This document shows, piece by piece, positions 36,102-44,332 of a stretch of DNA of 64,000 bases. Under the pieces are notes generated by a model. The model did not search any database and was not told where the DNA came from. It worked only from the letters and a program-made list of their open reading frames with translations. The stretch covers positions 310,001 through 374,000 of the forward strand of contig JADKHI010000001.1 in assembly GCA_016721825.1 (NCBI GenBank), in the 5' to 3' direction. This stretch comes from Flavobacteriales bacterium (GTDB lineage: Bacteria > Bacteroidota > Bacteroidia > Flavobacteriales_F > PHOS-HE28). Positions within the stretch are counted from its first letter, which is position 1. Every line of letters starts with the position of its first letter. Position numbers and translations under genes: made by a program.

Positions 36102-38027
36102 TCAGTGCCCCAATGCTGCCAGTGAACGCAGGGTCCACCGAATGTCCGACCAGGGCTGATAGTCCTTGGCGTAGGTGATGTTCACCCGATCCACGGTGAG
36201 CGGGTCGGCGGATAGCCCTTGCGCCATGACCGGATCGATCACGCCCGGCTTCATCCGTGGCAACTTGAAACTGCGGTGACGGTCCGGGTGGAAGCCCACC
36301 CAGCTGGCCTTTCCAACGAAGACCCTTCCCAGGTTGCGGAGAAAAGCACCCTTCTCCTCCACCCACCAGATGAGCACGGGCAGCCCCAGGATCAGGAGCA
36401 AGGACAGCACGACGTCCACGATCCGCTTGCGCCTTCTGCCAGCGGCACTGTAAATGGCGTGTTCCTCCATCACCAAGAGGTCTTGGACACTTTCGATGCT
36501 GTTGGGGCCGATGATGAAGTCCGACCCCGGCTGGGCGATCTTGAAGGTGGCGCGTGTCCGGCTCAGCTTCTCCATCAGTTCAATGATGCGTCCCCAGGCC
36601 ATGTCCTTGGCGCAGAACACGACCTCATCCATGCCCTGCTTCCGGATCTGGCGCTGCATGTCGACCACGGCCACCTGCCCTTGGGCTTCCGCCACGGAAC
36701 GTTGCTCCTGCCTACCGAGCCCGAAATGGGTCTGCCAAAGCAAGGCGAGGGCCAGCCGGTTCTCTTCAGCACTGCCAATGGACAAGATGCGTTTGCGGTC
36801 GAGGGCGCGCAGCGTGAAGGGTTTGATGGAGATGGCATGGAGCAGAAAGCGGATAACGAAATGTGCGACCATGGTCACTAGGACACTGTAAATGAGCGCG
36901 AACGCGAGCATTCCTTCCTGCGCACCGCCAGCATGAATGAGCCAATACCCGACCCCAGCGACGGAAAGTAGAACCCCAGCCTTCACCACGTTCATGAGCT
37001 TGACCGGAACATCATAGCCGCCGCAGAGCGCTTCGGCGGCAACGCCGATCAACGCACCCGCCGAAAACAACCGTAACCGTTCGGCATCGATGGCTTCGGC
37101 GCCAAGGGTCCATTGGCCGATGCAGAACAACAGGACCGCCGAAAGCGCGTCGAGCATCGGTAGAAGGGCGCGCCGCAAGAACCGCATGACAATGGCCCCC
37201 GCCGCACTGAGGTAGATGCTGGCGTTGATCACCGCCGCGAGCAGGTCCGGGCGCTTGCGGGTGAAGTGCTTCTTGGCGAAGATCGCCATGGCATTGTAGA
37301 ACACGAAGACGTAGTTCACGCTGCTCTTCTTGGTGCTCTCGCCCTTGTAGTGGATGATCCGGGCGTCCGGGAAATACCAGTTCTCGTAACCGCCCAGCAT
37401 GATCCGGTAGCTGAGGTCGATGTCCTCGCCATACATGAAGAAGCTTTCGTCCAGCAGTCCCACCTCGTCCAGCGTTCGCTTCCGCATGAACATGCAGGCA
37501 CCTGACAGGATCTCGATGGGGGCGGCCTCGTTCTCCCGCAGGTGGCCCAAGTGGTACCGCCCGAAGACCTTGCTGCGTGGGAACAACCGCGTGAGGCCGA
37601 TGATCTTGTAGAAGGCCACAGAGGGTGTGGGAAGACCACGTTTGCTTTCCGGGAGGAAGCGGCCCGTGCCGTCTATCATCTTCACCCCCAAGCCACCGGC
37701 CTTCGGGTGCGCGTCCATGAACGCGATCACCTTGCGGAACACGTCCTCCCCCACTACCGTGTCGGGGTTGAGCAGCACCACGTACTCGGCATTGCTCTCG
37801 CGGATAGCTTGGTTGTTCGCACGGGAAAAGCCGACGTTCTCCTGGTTGGCGATGAGCTTCACTGCGGGGAACTTCGCCCGGACCATCTCCACGCTGCCGT
37901 CCGTGCTCAGGTTATCAACCACGAACACTTCGCCATCAATGCCCTTCATAGCCTCGGAGACCGTACGCAGGCACTGCTCCAGGTAGGCCCGGACGTTGTA
38001 GTTGACGATGATGACGGAAAGTTTCAT
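36102..38027 (-). CDS. GT2 glycosyltransferase fused to a degenerate sugar-phosphate transferase-like domain
   Basis: 641 residues from ATG 38027. Residues 1-240 are a family 2 transferase of the rhamnosyltransferase kind: MKLSVIIVNYNVRAYLEQCL, VVDNLSTDGSVEMV, VVLLNPDTVVGEDVF, FFMYGEDIDLSYRI. Residues about 265-420 hold five or six membrane helices. The C-terminal 220 residues (GRRRKRIVDVVLSLLLILG, SWVGFHPDRHRSFKLPRMKP, DYQPWSDIRWTLRSL) resemble an undecaprenyl-phosphate sugar-1-phosphate transferase but lack its KFRTM and SLVGPRP-type signatures. I infer an exopolysaccharide or O-antigen assembly protein. An 8-base tandem repeat abuts the start codon. Confidence 0.8.
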   Translation of the reverse strand: MKLSVIIVNYNVRAYLEQCLRTVSEAMKGIDGEVFVVDNLSTDGSVEMVRAKFPAVKLIANQENVGFSRANNQAIRESNAEYVVLLNPDTVVGEDVFRKVIAFMDAHPKAGGLGVKMIDGTGRFLPESKRGLPTPSVAFYKIIGLTRLFPRSKVFGRYHLGHLRENEAAPIEILSGACMFMRKRTLDEVGLLDESFFMYGEDIDLSYRIMLGGYENWYFPDARIIHYKGESTKKSSVNYVFVFYNAMAIFAKKHFTRKRPDLLAAVINASIYLSAAGAIVMRFLRRALLPMLDALSAVLLFCIGQWTLGAEAIDAERLRLFSAGALIGVAAEALCGGYDVPVKLMNVVKAGVLLSVAGVGYWLIHAGGAQEGMLAFALIYSVLVTMVAHFVIRFLLHAISIKPFTLRALDRKRILSIGSAEENRLALALLWQTHFGLGRQEQRSVAEAQGQVAVVDMQRQIRKQGMDEVVFCAKDMAWGRIIELMEKLSRTRATFKIAQPGSDFIIGPNSIESVQDLLVMEEHAIYSAAGRRRKRIVDVVLSLLLILGLPVLIWWVEEKGAFLRNLGRVFVGKASWVGFHPDRHRSFKLPRMKPGVIDPVMAQGLSADPLTVDRVNITYAKDYQPWSDIRWTLRSLAALGH

Positions 38028-38060
38028 GTGCTCATGGGCACATGTGCACATGGGCACATG
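38025..38060. repeat. Tandem 8-base repeat at the start of the GT2 fusion gene
   Basis: About 4.5 copies of an 8-base unit CATGNGCA with alternating T and G at the variable base (so 16 bases if paired), filling the whole gap between recR and the GT2 fusion and including its start codon. On the minus strand each unit contributes an ATG. Change in copy number would move the promoter or alternative starts relative to the gene. Confidence 0.75.
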
Positions 38061-38681
38061 TCATCCTCGTTTCACGCTCTGTTCATAAGGCTTGCGGTCC
38101 ATGATGCTGCGGCCCAGGGTAAGCTCGTCGACATTCTCCAACTCGCCGCCCACACTGATGCCGCGGGCGATCATGGAAACATCCACGCCCTGTTCCTTGA
38201 TCCGGCGGTTGAGGTAGAAGCTGGTGGTGTCGCCTTCGAGGGTGGCGCCCAAGGCCAACACGACCTCCTTCACCTCGCCTTGCGCGATGCGCTCGAAAAG
38301 CTGCTTGGTGTTCAGATCGTCCGGACCGATGCCATCCATGGGACTGATGACGCCGCCCAGGACATGGTACAGCCCCTTGAACTGGCGGGTGTTCTCGATG
38401 GCGATCACGTCCCGGATGTCCTCCACCACGCAGACCAGCGTGCGGTCGCGGTTGGGGTCGGAGCAGATCTCGCACACGGCGCGATCACTGATGTTGCAGC
38501 ACTCCTGACAGAAACGCACCTCCTCACGCAGGCGGCGGATGGCCTCGGCCAGGCGCACCACCTCGGCGGGTTCGCGGCGCAACAGCTCCAACGCGAAGCG
38601 CATCGCGGTACGCCGACCCACGCCGGGCAGGGTGGCAAGTTGGTCGACGGCCTGCTCGAGCAGGGGGGAACTGAGCGCCAT
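38061..38681 (-). CDS. recR: Recombination protein RecR
   Basis: 206 residues from ATG 38681. RecR works with RecF and RecO to load RecA at single-strand gaps. Visible parts: the helix-hairpin-helix region LATLPGVGRRTAMRFALELL, the four-cysteine zinc finger CQECCNISDRAVCEICSD, and the Toprim domain VCVVEDIRDVIAIENT, HVLGGVISPMDGIGPDDL. Length is normal (about 200). It precedes the GT2 fusion gene with only the tandem repeat between. Confidence 0.96.
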   Translation of the reverse strand: MALSSPLLEQAVDQLATLPGVGRRTAMRFALELLRREPAEVVRLAEAIRRLREEVRFCQECCNISDRAVCEICSDPNRDRTLVCVVEDIRDVIAIENTRQFKGLYHVLGGVISPMDGIGPDDLNTKQLFERIAQGEVKEVVLALGATLEGDTTSFYLNRRIKEQGVDVSMIARGISVGGELENVDELTLGRSIMDRKPYEQSVKRG

Positions 38682-38754
38682 GGGTGCGCGGCAAAGATGC
38701 ATGTTCCGGGGCGCGGATCGCGTTGCACCTTTGCGGCAGACCATTGGACACCCC

Positions 38755-40095
38755 ATGCGCAACATCCTCATCCTCGGTGCCGGCCGCAGTGCCAGCTCCC
38801 TGATCCACTACCTCATCACCCACGCCGACCAGCAGGAATGGCGCGTGACCGTAGCGGACCGCGAGCTGGGCAACGCACAGGCGCTGGTGCACGAAGGACC
38901 CGAGGTTTCGCAGGCCGTGGCCTTGGATGCCACCGATGCAGCCGCCCGAGCCGCCCTCATCGCCAGGCACGACCTGGTGATCAGCATGCTGCCCGCCTTC
39001 ATGCACATGGACGTGCTCAAGGACTGCCTACGCCTGCACAAGCACGTGATCACGCCGAGCTACGTGCCCGACGCGCTCTGGGCCATGGACGCGGAGCTGA
39101 AGGCCGCCGGGCTGATCGTGCTGAACGAGATGGGCCTGGATCCCGGGATCGACCACATGAGCGCCATGCGCATCCTGGACCGGGTGCGGAAGGAAGGGGG
39201 CCGCATGGAGGCCTTCGAGAGCTATTGTGGTGGGCTGGTGGCGCCTGAGAGCGACGACAATCCCTGGGGCTACAAGTTCAGCTGGAACCCGCGCAACGTG
39301 ATCCTCGCGGGGCAGGGCGGCAGTGCCAAGTACATCCGCGACGGCATCACCAAGTATATCCCCTACCACAAGCTCTTCCAACAGACCGTGCGGATCAGCG
39401 TGCCCGGCACCGGCGACTTCGACGGTTATTCGAACCGCGACAGCCTGAAGTACCGTAGCCACTATGGCCTGGACGTAATCCCCACCCTGCAACGCGGCAC
39501 GCTGCGTAAGGTAAGCTATTGCGAGGCCTGGGACGCCTTCGTCCAACTGGGCTGCACCGATGACGGTTTCGCGATGGAACTGGACGAAAACGCCACCTGG
39601 ACCGACTACCTCAACGCCTTCCTGCCACACGATGCCACGCGCAGCACCCACGCCAACTTGGCCCACTATCTCGGCCTCGAACCGAAAGGTGAAGCGATGG
39701 CGAAGTTGGACTGGCTCGGCCTCTTCGGCGATGGACGCATCGGAGTCAGCGGGCGATCACCAGCGGCAACCCTTCAGCATCTGCTCGAACAGAAGTGGAA
39801 GCTCGGCGAGGACGACAAGGACCTGGTGGTGATGTGGCACCGCTTCCGCTACACGGTGGAAGGGATGCATCAGGAGATCCATGCTTCGCTCTCCGTCACA
39901 GGACAGGACCGTGTGCACACCGCGATGGCACGCACCGTGGGCCTGCCGATCGCCATGGCCTGCAAGCTGGTGCTCAATGGGCACATCCACGAGCATGGCG
40001 TGCTGCTTCCGCTGAAGGCGCACATCTACGACCCGATACTCGATGAGCTCGAGAAGCATGGGGTGGTGTTCGAAGAAGCGGACGTGGAGGTGTGA
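38755..40095 (+). CDS. Saccharopine dehydrogenase-like protein
   Basis: 446 residues from ATG 38755. The N-terminal Rossmann fold is NILILGAGRSASSLIHYL; VISMLPAFMHMDVLKDCL and VLNEMGLDPGIDHMSAMRIL are typical of the saccharopine reductase/LYS9 branch, and the C-terminal half continues as in that family (ESYCGGLVAPESDDNPWGYK). The likely reaction is NAD(P)-linked conversion between saccharopine and aminoadipate semialdehyde plus glutamate, in lysine metabolism. It is transcribed divergently from recR; a partner LKR-type gene is not nearby. Confidence 0.9.
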   Translation: MRNILILGAGRSASSLIHYLITHADQQEWRVTVADRELGNAQALVHEGPEVSQAVALDATDAAARAALIARHDLVISMLPAFMHMDVLKDCLRLHKHVITPSYVPDALWAMDAELKAAGLIVLNEMGLDPGIDHMSAMRILDRVRKEGGRMEAFESYCGGLVAPESDDNPWGYKFSWNPRNVILAGQGGSAKYIRDGITKYIPYHKLFQQTVRISVPGTGDFDGYSNRDSLKYRSHYGLDVIPTLQRGTLRKVSYCEAWDAFVQLGCTDDGFAMELDENATWTDYLNAFLPHDATRSTHANLAHYLGLEPKGEAMAKLDWLGLFGDGRIGVSGRSPAATLQHLLEQKWKLGEDDKDLVVMWHRFRYTVEGMHQEIHASLSVTGQDRVHTAMARTVGLPIAMACKLVLNGHIHEHGVLLPLKAHIYDPILDELEKHGVVFEEADVEV

Positions 40096-40146
40096 GCCGA
40101 GAACTACGAAGTTCAACGTGCAAAGTGGACCAGATCGGCCACCTGC

Positions 40147-40854
40147 TCAAAACCGCAGCAGGAAGTCCTTCAACAATTCACGATAGCCCTCAGTGTATTG
40201 GCTGGGCGTGTGTTCCACGATCAGTTCCTCTTCCTCTGGAGCGCCAGCATCCCGGACGAACTCCAGCAACACGCGCTTTGGCGGTCGCCCTTCGAGGTAG
40301 CGCAACACACAACGGCGTGAAACGCCCAGCCAGGCGGCATCGGCCAGCTCCACCAGTTCGGCCTCGCGGTTCAGGGGAATGATGCACGCGAATCGACCTT
40401 CCTCCGCGAGCAACTGGCGCACGGCCTCGATCAGTTCCTCAAAGCTCAACTCACCGCTGTGCTTCGCCAGTCCCTTGCGCACATCGGGTGAATCCATTTC
40501 ACCGGCATAGAATGGCGGGTTGCAGATGATCAGGTCGTAAGGTTCCGCAGCGCTCATGCGGCGCACATCGAGGCGATGCACGCGGATACGATCGGACCAC
40601 GGACTTGCACCAGCGTTCTCCGCGGCCTGCCCGGCTGAAGCATCATCGATCTCCACGGCATCCACATGCGCAACTGTGTTCCGCTGTGCGGCCATCAAAG
40701 CAAGCAAGCCGGTTCCCGTTCCGATGTCGAGGATGCGTTCCGCTCCTTGCACGTTCCCCCATGCACCGAGCACCACACCGTCGGTGCCCACCTTCAAGGC
40801 ACATCGGTCCTGTTGGATGCTGAACTGCTTGAACTGGAAGCGGTCGTTCGGCAT
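40147..40854 (-). CDS. trmN6: tRNA1(Val) (adenine-37-N6)-methyltransferase-like protein
   Basis: 235 residues from ATG 40854. SAM-binding motifs ILDIGTGTGLLALMAAQR (motif I) and the amino-methyltransferase signature NPPF in YDLIICNPPFYAG match the YfiC/TrmN6 family. FKQFSIQQDRCALKVGTDGV and GAWGNV are also diagnostic of its N-terminus. E. coli TrmN6 methylates A37 of tRNA1(Val). Cytoplasmic. It lies downstream of rimM on the same strand after a gap of about 75 bases. Confidence 0.9.
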   Translation of the reverse strand: MPNDRFQFKQFSIQQDRCALKVGTDGVVLGAWGNVQGAERILDIGTGTGLLALMAAQRNTVAHVDAVEIDDASAGQAAENAGASPWSDRIRVHRLDVRRMSAAEPYDLIICNPPFYAGEMDSPDVRKGLAKHSGELSFEELIEAVRQLLAEEGRFACIIPLNREAELVELADAAWLGVSRRCVLRYLEGRPPKRVLLEFVRDAGAPEEEELIVEHTPSQYTEGYRELLKDFLLRF

Positions 40855-40928
40855 TTCAGGAGGCAGTGGTAGTGGCAGTGAAGTGGGTGTTCCCGAGGCT
40901 TTAACAACCGACAACGCAAAACCGAGCG

Positions 40929-41456
40929 CTAGGCATTCCGGTACAGATCGATGAGGCCCTCCGGCGTGCGGATGGTCATGGCGCGTTCCTCCATATCGAT
41001 GTCCACGATCATCTCCTCCACCAGCGGCACCATCACCTCCACTTCGCCATGCAGGATCACCAGCACGGGGTTCTTGTCGGTGCCTTCCATGCCGGTGACC
41101 TCACCCAGTTCGCCATGCACCTCATCCTTCACCAGCATTCCGATGAACTCCTCGGGGTCCCAGCTCTCGTCGCTGGCATCGCTGAAGTGGCCGGGCGGGG
41201 CGAAGAGGTCACGGTCCACCAGGATGGATGCGGCCTGTGGATCGGTGAAGTCCTCGAACTTCACCAGCACATGCGGCCCTTTCTCGTGCAGCTTGGAATA
41301 GGCAAAGGGCACATGCTGGCCATCGATGTCCACGAAGAAGGTGCCCGTGTGGTTCAGGTCTTCGGGGCCGAGGTCGTCGAGGTGCACTGTCAGCTCGCCC
41401 TGGTGTCCCCATGGCTTGCCGAGCTTCCCCAAGCGGTGCAGGCTTTCCTCTTCCAT
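40929..41456 (-). CDS. rimM: Ribosome maturation factor RimM
   Basis: 175 residues, the usual length. The N-terminal barrel (LGKLGKPWGHQGELTVHLDD) and the C-terminal PRC domain (WDPEEFIGMLVKDEVHGELG, VEVMVPLVEEMIVDIDMEER) are clear. RimM assists late assembly of the 30S subunit head. In most Bacteroidota rimM directly follows rpsP; here they are 2.9 kb apart on the same strand with a three-gene + strand cassette between. A TAAATTCG box lies seven bases upstream of the ATG. Confidence 0.95.
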   Translation of the reverse strand: MEEESLHRLGKLGKPWGHQGELTVHLDDLGPEDLNHTGTFFVDIDGQHVPFAYSKLHEKGPHVLVKFEDFTDPQAASILVDRDLFAPPGHFSDASDESWDPEEFIGMLVKDEVHGELGEVTGMEGTDKNPVLVILHGEVEVMVPLVEEMIVDIDMEERAMTIRTPEGLIDLYRNA

Positions 41457-41463
41457 CGCGTTC

Positions 41464-41471
41464 CGAATTTA
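41464..41471 (-). promoter_or_regulatory. Candidate -7 box for rimM
   Basis: TAAATTCG on the minus strand, ending 7 bases before ATG 41456. It gives rimM its own promoter, consistent with the split from rpsP. Confidence 0.5.
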
Positions 41472-41505
41472 GGTGCAAAGAGGCGTTCGGGTATACTTGC
41501 CATCC

Positions 41506-42651
41506 ATGGAACGCCCCCGCGTAATGGTGACCGGCTGCTTTGACCTGCTGCACAGCGGGCATGTCGCCTTCCTGCGCGAGGCCGCCAAGCACGGTGAACT
41601 TCATGTCTGTATCGGCAGCGACGCCACTGTACACGCGCTGAAAGGACGCTGGCCCATCAACGACGAGCTGGAGCGCACCTACATGCTGGAAGCGCTGCAC
41701 TGCGTGCACGCCGTTCACATCAACAGCGGTAGCGGGCAGATGGACTTTTTGAACGAGTTCGCGGTGATCAAGCCGGACGTGTTCGTGGTGAACAGCGACG
41801 GGCATGCCAAGGCCAAGGCCGCGCTCTGCGCGAAGCATGGCACCCACTACGTAGTGTTGGAACGCATCCCGCACGCCGGACTGAAGGCGCGCAGCACCAC
41901 CGCCCTGCGGAACGAATGCACCATCCCTTTCCGGCTCGACCTGGCAGGAGGTTGGCTGGACCAGCCTTTCGTATCGGAACATCATGCTGGCAGTGTGCTC
42001 ACGGTGAGCATCGAGCCCACGCACGACTTCAACGACCGCAGCGGCATGAGCAGCAGCACGCGGAAAAAGGCGATCGAGCTCTGGCGCACGCACCTGCCCG
42101 ACGGCGACCGTGAACAGCTGGCGAAGGTGCTCTTCGGCTACGAGAACCCGCCCGGCACCACGGAAGTGAGCGGCTCGCAGGACAGCATCGGCATCGTGTT
42201 CCCCGGGCTGAACCGGCTTCACTACAACGGCGGCTACTGGCCCACGCGCATCGAAAGCGTGAACGACGAGGCTGTGCTCAGCTTCATCGAAACGCACCTG
42301 CAGCTGGTGCCGCTCGGTCCGCGACACGATGGCTACGATGTGCTGAGCGACACACACATCGATGCAACGGGCGCGAAGGCGCTGGCGGATGCGGCTGACG
42401 CCTGCTGGGACGCCTTGCGGGCCAAGGATGCGTCCGCCTTTGGCGCCGCGTTCAGGACTTCTTTCGAGGCGCAGGTGGCGATGTTCCCCCACATGGTGGA
42501 CGAGGGGATCCGTGCGGTGATCGCGCAACATGCGCCCGGTGCCTTGGGCTGGAAGCTGAGCGGTGCTGGCGGTGGCGGCTACCTGATCCTCGTGCGGCGC
42601 GAGGATCTGCCCGGTGCGCTCCGCATCAAGATCCGGCGAGGCGCATACTGA
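41506..42651 (+). CDS. Cytidylyltransferase-GHMP kinase fusion, probable sugar salvage enzyme
   Basis: 381 residues from ATG 41506. Residues 1-138 form a small cytidylyltransferase: VMVTGCFDLLHSGHVAFL (HxGH at 16-19) and the ARSTT motif. Residues 140-381 form a GHMP kinase: PFRLDLAGGWLD (fucokinase/HddA type), the phosphate loop GMSSST at 180-185, SGSQDS near 222-227 and GAGGGGYLIL near the end. Only about 33 residues separate the first two kinase motifs instead of about 100, so the N-terminal sheet is shortened. The fusion could phosphorylate a sugar at C1 and then activate it with a nucleotide, as Fkp does for L-fucose. Genes for a FHS permease and a mutarotase follow, supporting L-fucose or L-rhamnose salvage. 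Confidence 0.8.
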   Translation: MERPRVMVTGCFDLLHSGHVAFLREAAKHGELHVCIGSDATVHALKGRWPINDELERTYMLEALHCVHAVHINSGSGQMDFLNEFAVIKPDVFVVNSDGHAKAKAALCAKHGTHYVVLERIPHAGLKARSTTALRNECTIPFRLDLAGGWLDQPFVSEHHAGSVLTVSIEPTHDFNDRSGMSSSTRKKAIELWRTHLPDGDREQLAKVLFGYENPPGTTEVSGSQDSIGIVFPGLNRLHYNGGYWPTRIESVNDEAVLSFIETHLQLVPLGPRHDGYDVLSDTHIDATGAKALADAADACWDALRAKDASAFGAAFRTSFEAQVAMFPHMVDEGIRAVIAQHAPGALGWKLSGAGGGGYLILVRREDLPGALRIKIRRGAY

Positions 42652-42658
42652 AGGGAAG

Positions 42659-42721
42659 AACCACGGATGGACACGGATAGACACAGATATGAGAGGTCCC
42701 CATCCATGTTCATCTGTGGTT
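42659..42721. repeat. Imperfect inverted repeat (hairpin element)
   Basis: The left arm (42659-42678, AACCACGGATGGACACGGAT) pairs with the right arm (42702-42721) over about 20 positions; two differences give G-U pairs and one a C-A mismatch. The loop is about 23 bases. Sequences of this ACGGATGGACACGGAT kind occur as dispersed intergenic repeats in many genomes. It fills the gap between the fusion enzyme and the permease. Confidence 0.65.
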
Positions 42722-42730
42722 GAGCCAACC

Positions 42731-43954
42731 ATGAGGAACAACCGCACCGCGATCGCGCTCGTCACGAGCCTCTTCTTCCTGTGGGCGCTGGCGCACAACC
42801 TCAACCCCATCCTCATCCCCCACCTGCGGAAGGCGTTGCAGCTTACGGACCTGCGTTCGGCCCTGGTGGATTCGGCTTTCTTCATCGCCTACTTCGTGAT
42901 GGCCCTGCCCGCCGGGGCGCTGATGAAGCGCTTCGGCTACCGCGCGGGGATCGTGGGCGGACTGCTGCTCTTCGCCACCGGCACCTTCCTCTTCTGGCCC
43001 GCCGCCACGCTCCGCTCCTACCCCTTCTTCCTCAGCGCGCTCTTCGTCATCGCCAGCGGCCTCACGTTTCTGGAGACCGCGGCCAACCCCTACATCAGCG
43101 TGCTGGGTGATCCGGCCACAGCGCCACGCCGGCTCAATTTCGCACAGGCGTTCAATGGGCTGGGCGCCGCAATGGCCGCCTTCTTCGGGGGCCGCTTCAT
43201 CCTAAGCGGAACGGCACTTTCCCCGGCTGAACAGGCAGCGATGGAGCCCGGAGCACTGGACGCCTACCTCGCGAATGAGGCCCTTGCCGTGCGAGTGCCC
43301 TATCTGATCATCGGTCTCATCGTGCTGACAGCGGCGATCCTCTTCCTGCGAATTCACCTACCGGAGATCCAGGACACGGGTGACCGTAACGGAGCGCGCG
43401 ACCCCAAGGCTTGGCGACGGCTGTGGTGGGGCGTGGCCGCGCAGTTCTGCTACGTGGGCGCGCAGGTGGGCGTGGCCAGCTTCTTCATCCGCTTCAGCGG
43501 ACAGGTGGCCGGTATCGGTGAACAGGACGCGGCCTACCTCTTGTCCATCGGTCTGCTGCTCTTCATGGCCGGTCGGTTCATCGGCACGGCACTGATGCGG
43601 TGGGTGGCAGCTCCGACCCTGCTCGCCATCTGCGCGGCGTGCACCCTGGTGCTGGTTGGCATCGCCGTGCTGGCTACTGGGTTGACGGCCGTGATCGCCC
43701 TGCTCGGCGTGGAACTGCTCATGAGCATCATGTTCCCCACGATCTTCTCCCTCAGCATCGAAGGCCTGGGGCGCGACATGAAGTTGGGTTCCTCCCTGCT
43801 GGTGATGAGCATCGTGGGCGGCGCGATCATTCCCCCGCTGATGGGCGCCATCAGCGACCGGCATGGCATCCAGCACGCTTACCTGGTCCCGCTGCTCTGC
43901 TTCGTGGCCGTGCTGCTCTTCGCCCGCGCCGTGCGCTCAACCGTTTCCCGATGA
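42731..43954 (+). CDS. FHS-family sugar:H+ symporter (fucose permease-like)
   Basis: 407 residues with 12 predicted membrane helices, beginning at ATG 42731. Strong match to FucP: FFLWALAHNLNPILIPHL, AYFVMALPAGALMKRFGY, FLETAANPYISVLG (with the Glu equivalent to FucP Glu135), FAQAFNGLG and AQFCYVGAQVGVASFFI. The Asp of E. coli FucP (NNLND, Asp46) is replaced by Pro (HNLNP), a pattern I associate with Bacteroidota members, so the exact sugar is uncertain. It lies between the kinase fusion and the mutarotase, whose start overlaps its stop by ATGA. Confidence 0.9.
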   Translation: MRNNRTAIALVTSLFFLWALAHNLNPILIPHLRKALQLTDLRSALVDSAFFIAYFVMALPAGALMKRFGYRAGIVGGLLLFATGTFLFWPAATLRSYPFFLSALFVIASGLTFLETAANPYISVLGDPATAPRRLNFAQAFNGLGAAMAAFFGGRFILSGTALSPAEQAAMEPGALDAYLANEALAVRVPYLIIGLIVLTAAILFLRIHLPEIQDTGDRNGARDPKAWRRLWWGVAAQFCYVGAQVGVASFFIRFSGQVAGIGEQDAAYLLSIGLLLFMAGRFIGTALMRWVAAPTLLAICAACTLVLVGIAVLATGLTAVIALLGVELLMSIMFPTIFSLSIEGLGRDMKLGSSLLVMSIVGGAIIPPLMGAISDRHGIQHAYLVPLLCFVAVLLFARAVRSTVSR

Positions 43955-44283
43955 TCACCTGCTACGCCCTCGACCTGAAGAACGACCCGGCGCTGATCGC
44001 GGCGTACGAGGCCTGGCACCGCGCGGTGTGGCCCGAAGTGTTGGAGCACCTGAAGGCACAAGGGATCCGTAGCTGTTCCATCCACCGCGCCGGCGATCGC
44101 CTATGCATGATGCTAGAAAGCGAGAGCGGCGCAGCCACGGATGGTGGCGGCGGCCCGCTCCCACCCCGCGTCCAAGAATGGGAAGACCTGATGGCCAGCT
44201 ACCAGCAGCCCCTGCCTTTCGCCAAGCCCGGCGAGAAGTGGGTGCGCATGGACCGCATCTTCGACTGGTGCGCCCCTAAATGA
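43951..44283 (+). CDS. L-rhamnose/L-fucose mutarotase family protein
   Basis: 110 residues, the normal size for the RhaM/COG3254 family. AWHRAVWPEVLEHLKAQGIR carries the catalytic His23, followed by CSIHRAGDRLCMML; the C-terminal QEWEDLMASYQQPLP and IFDWC are also conserved. These enzymes interconvert alpha and beta anomers of L-sugars after uptake. Start ATG 43951 overlaps the permease stop, and a perfect terminator follows one base after the stop. It closes the salvage cassette. Confidence 0.9.
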   Translation: MITCYALDLKNDPALIAAYEAWHRAVWPEVLEHLKAQGIRSCSIHRAGDRLCMMLESESGAATDGGGGPLPPRVQEWEDLMASYQQPLPFAKPGEKWVRMDRIFDWCAPK

Positions 44284-44312
44284 CGAAGCCCCGTCGGTGT
44301 GACGGGGCTTCG
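44284..44312. terminator. Bidirectional hairpin terminator
   Basis: A perfect 12-base stem (CGAAGCCCCGTC / GACGGGGCTTCG) around GGTGT, located right after the mutarotase stop and 20 bases past the rpsP stop, so it can end transcripts from both convergent genes. Confidence 0.8.
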
Positions 44313-44332
44313 AGCGATGTCGTGGTTCCGAA

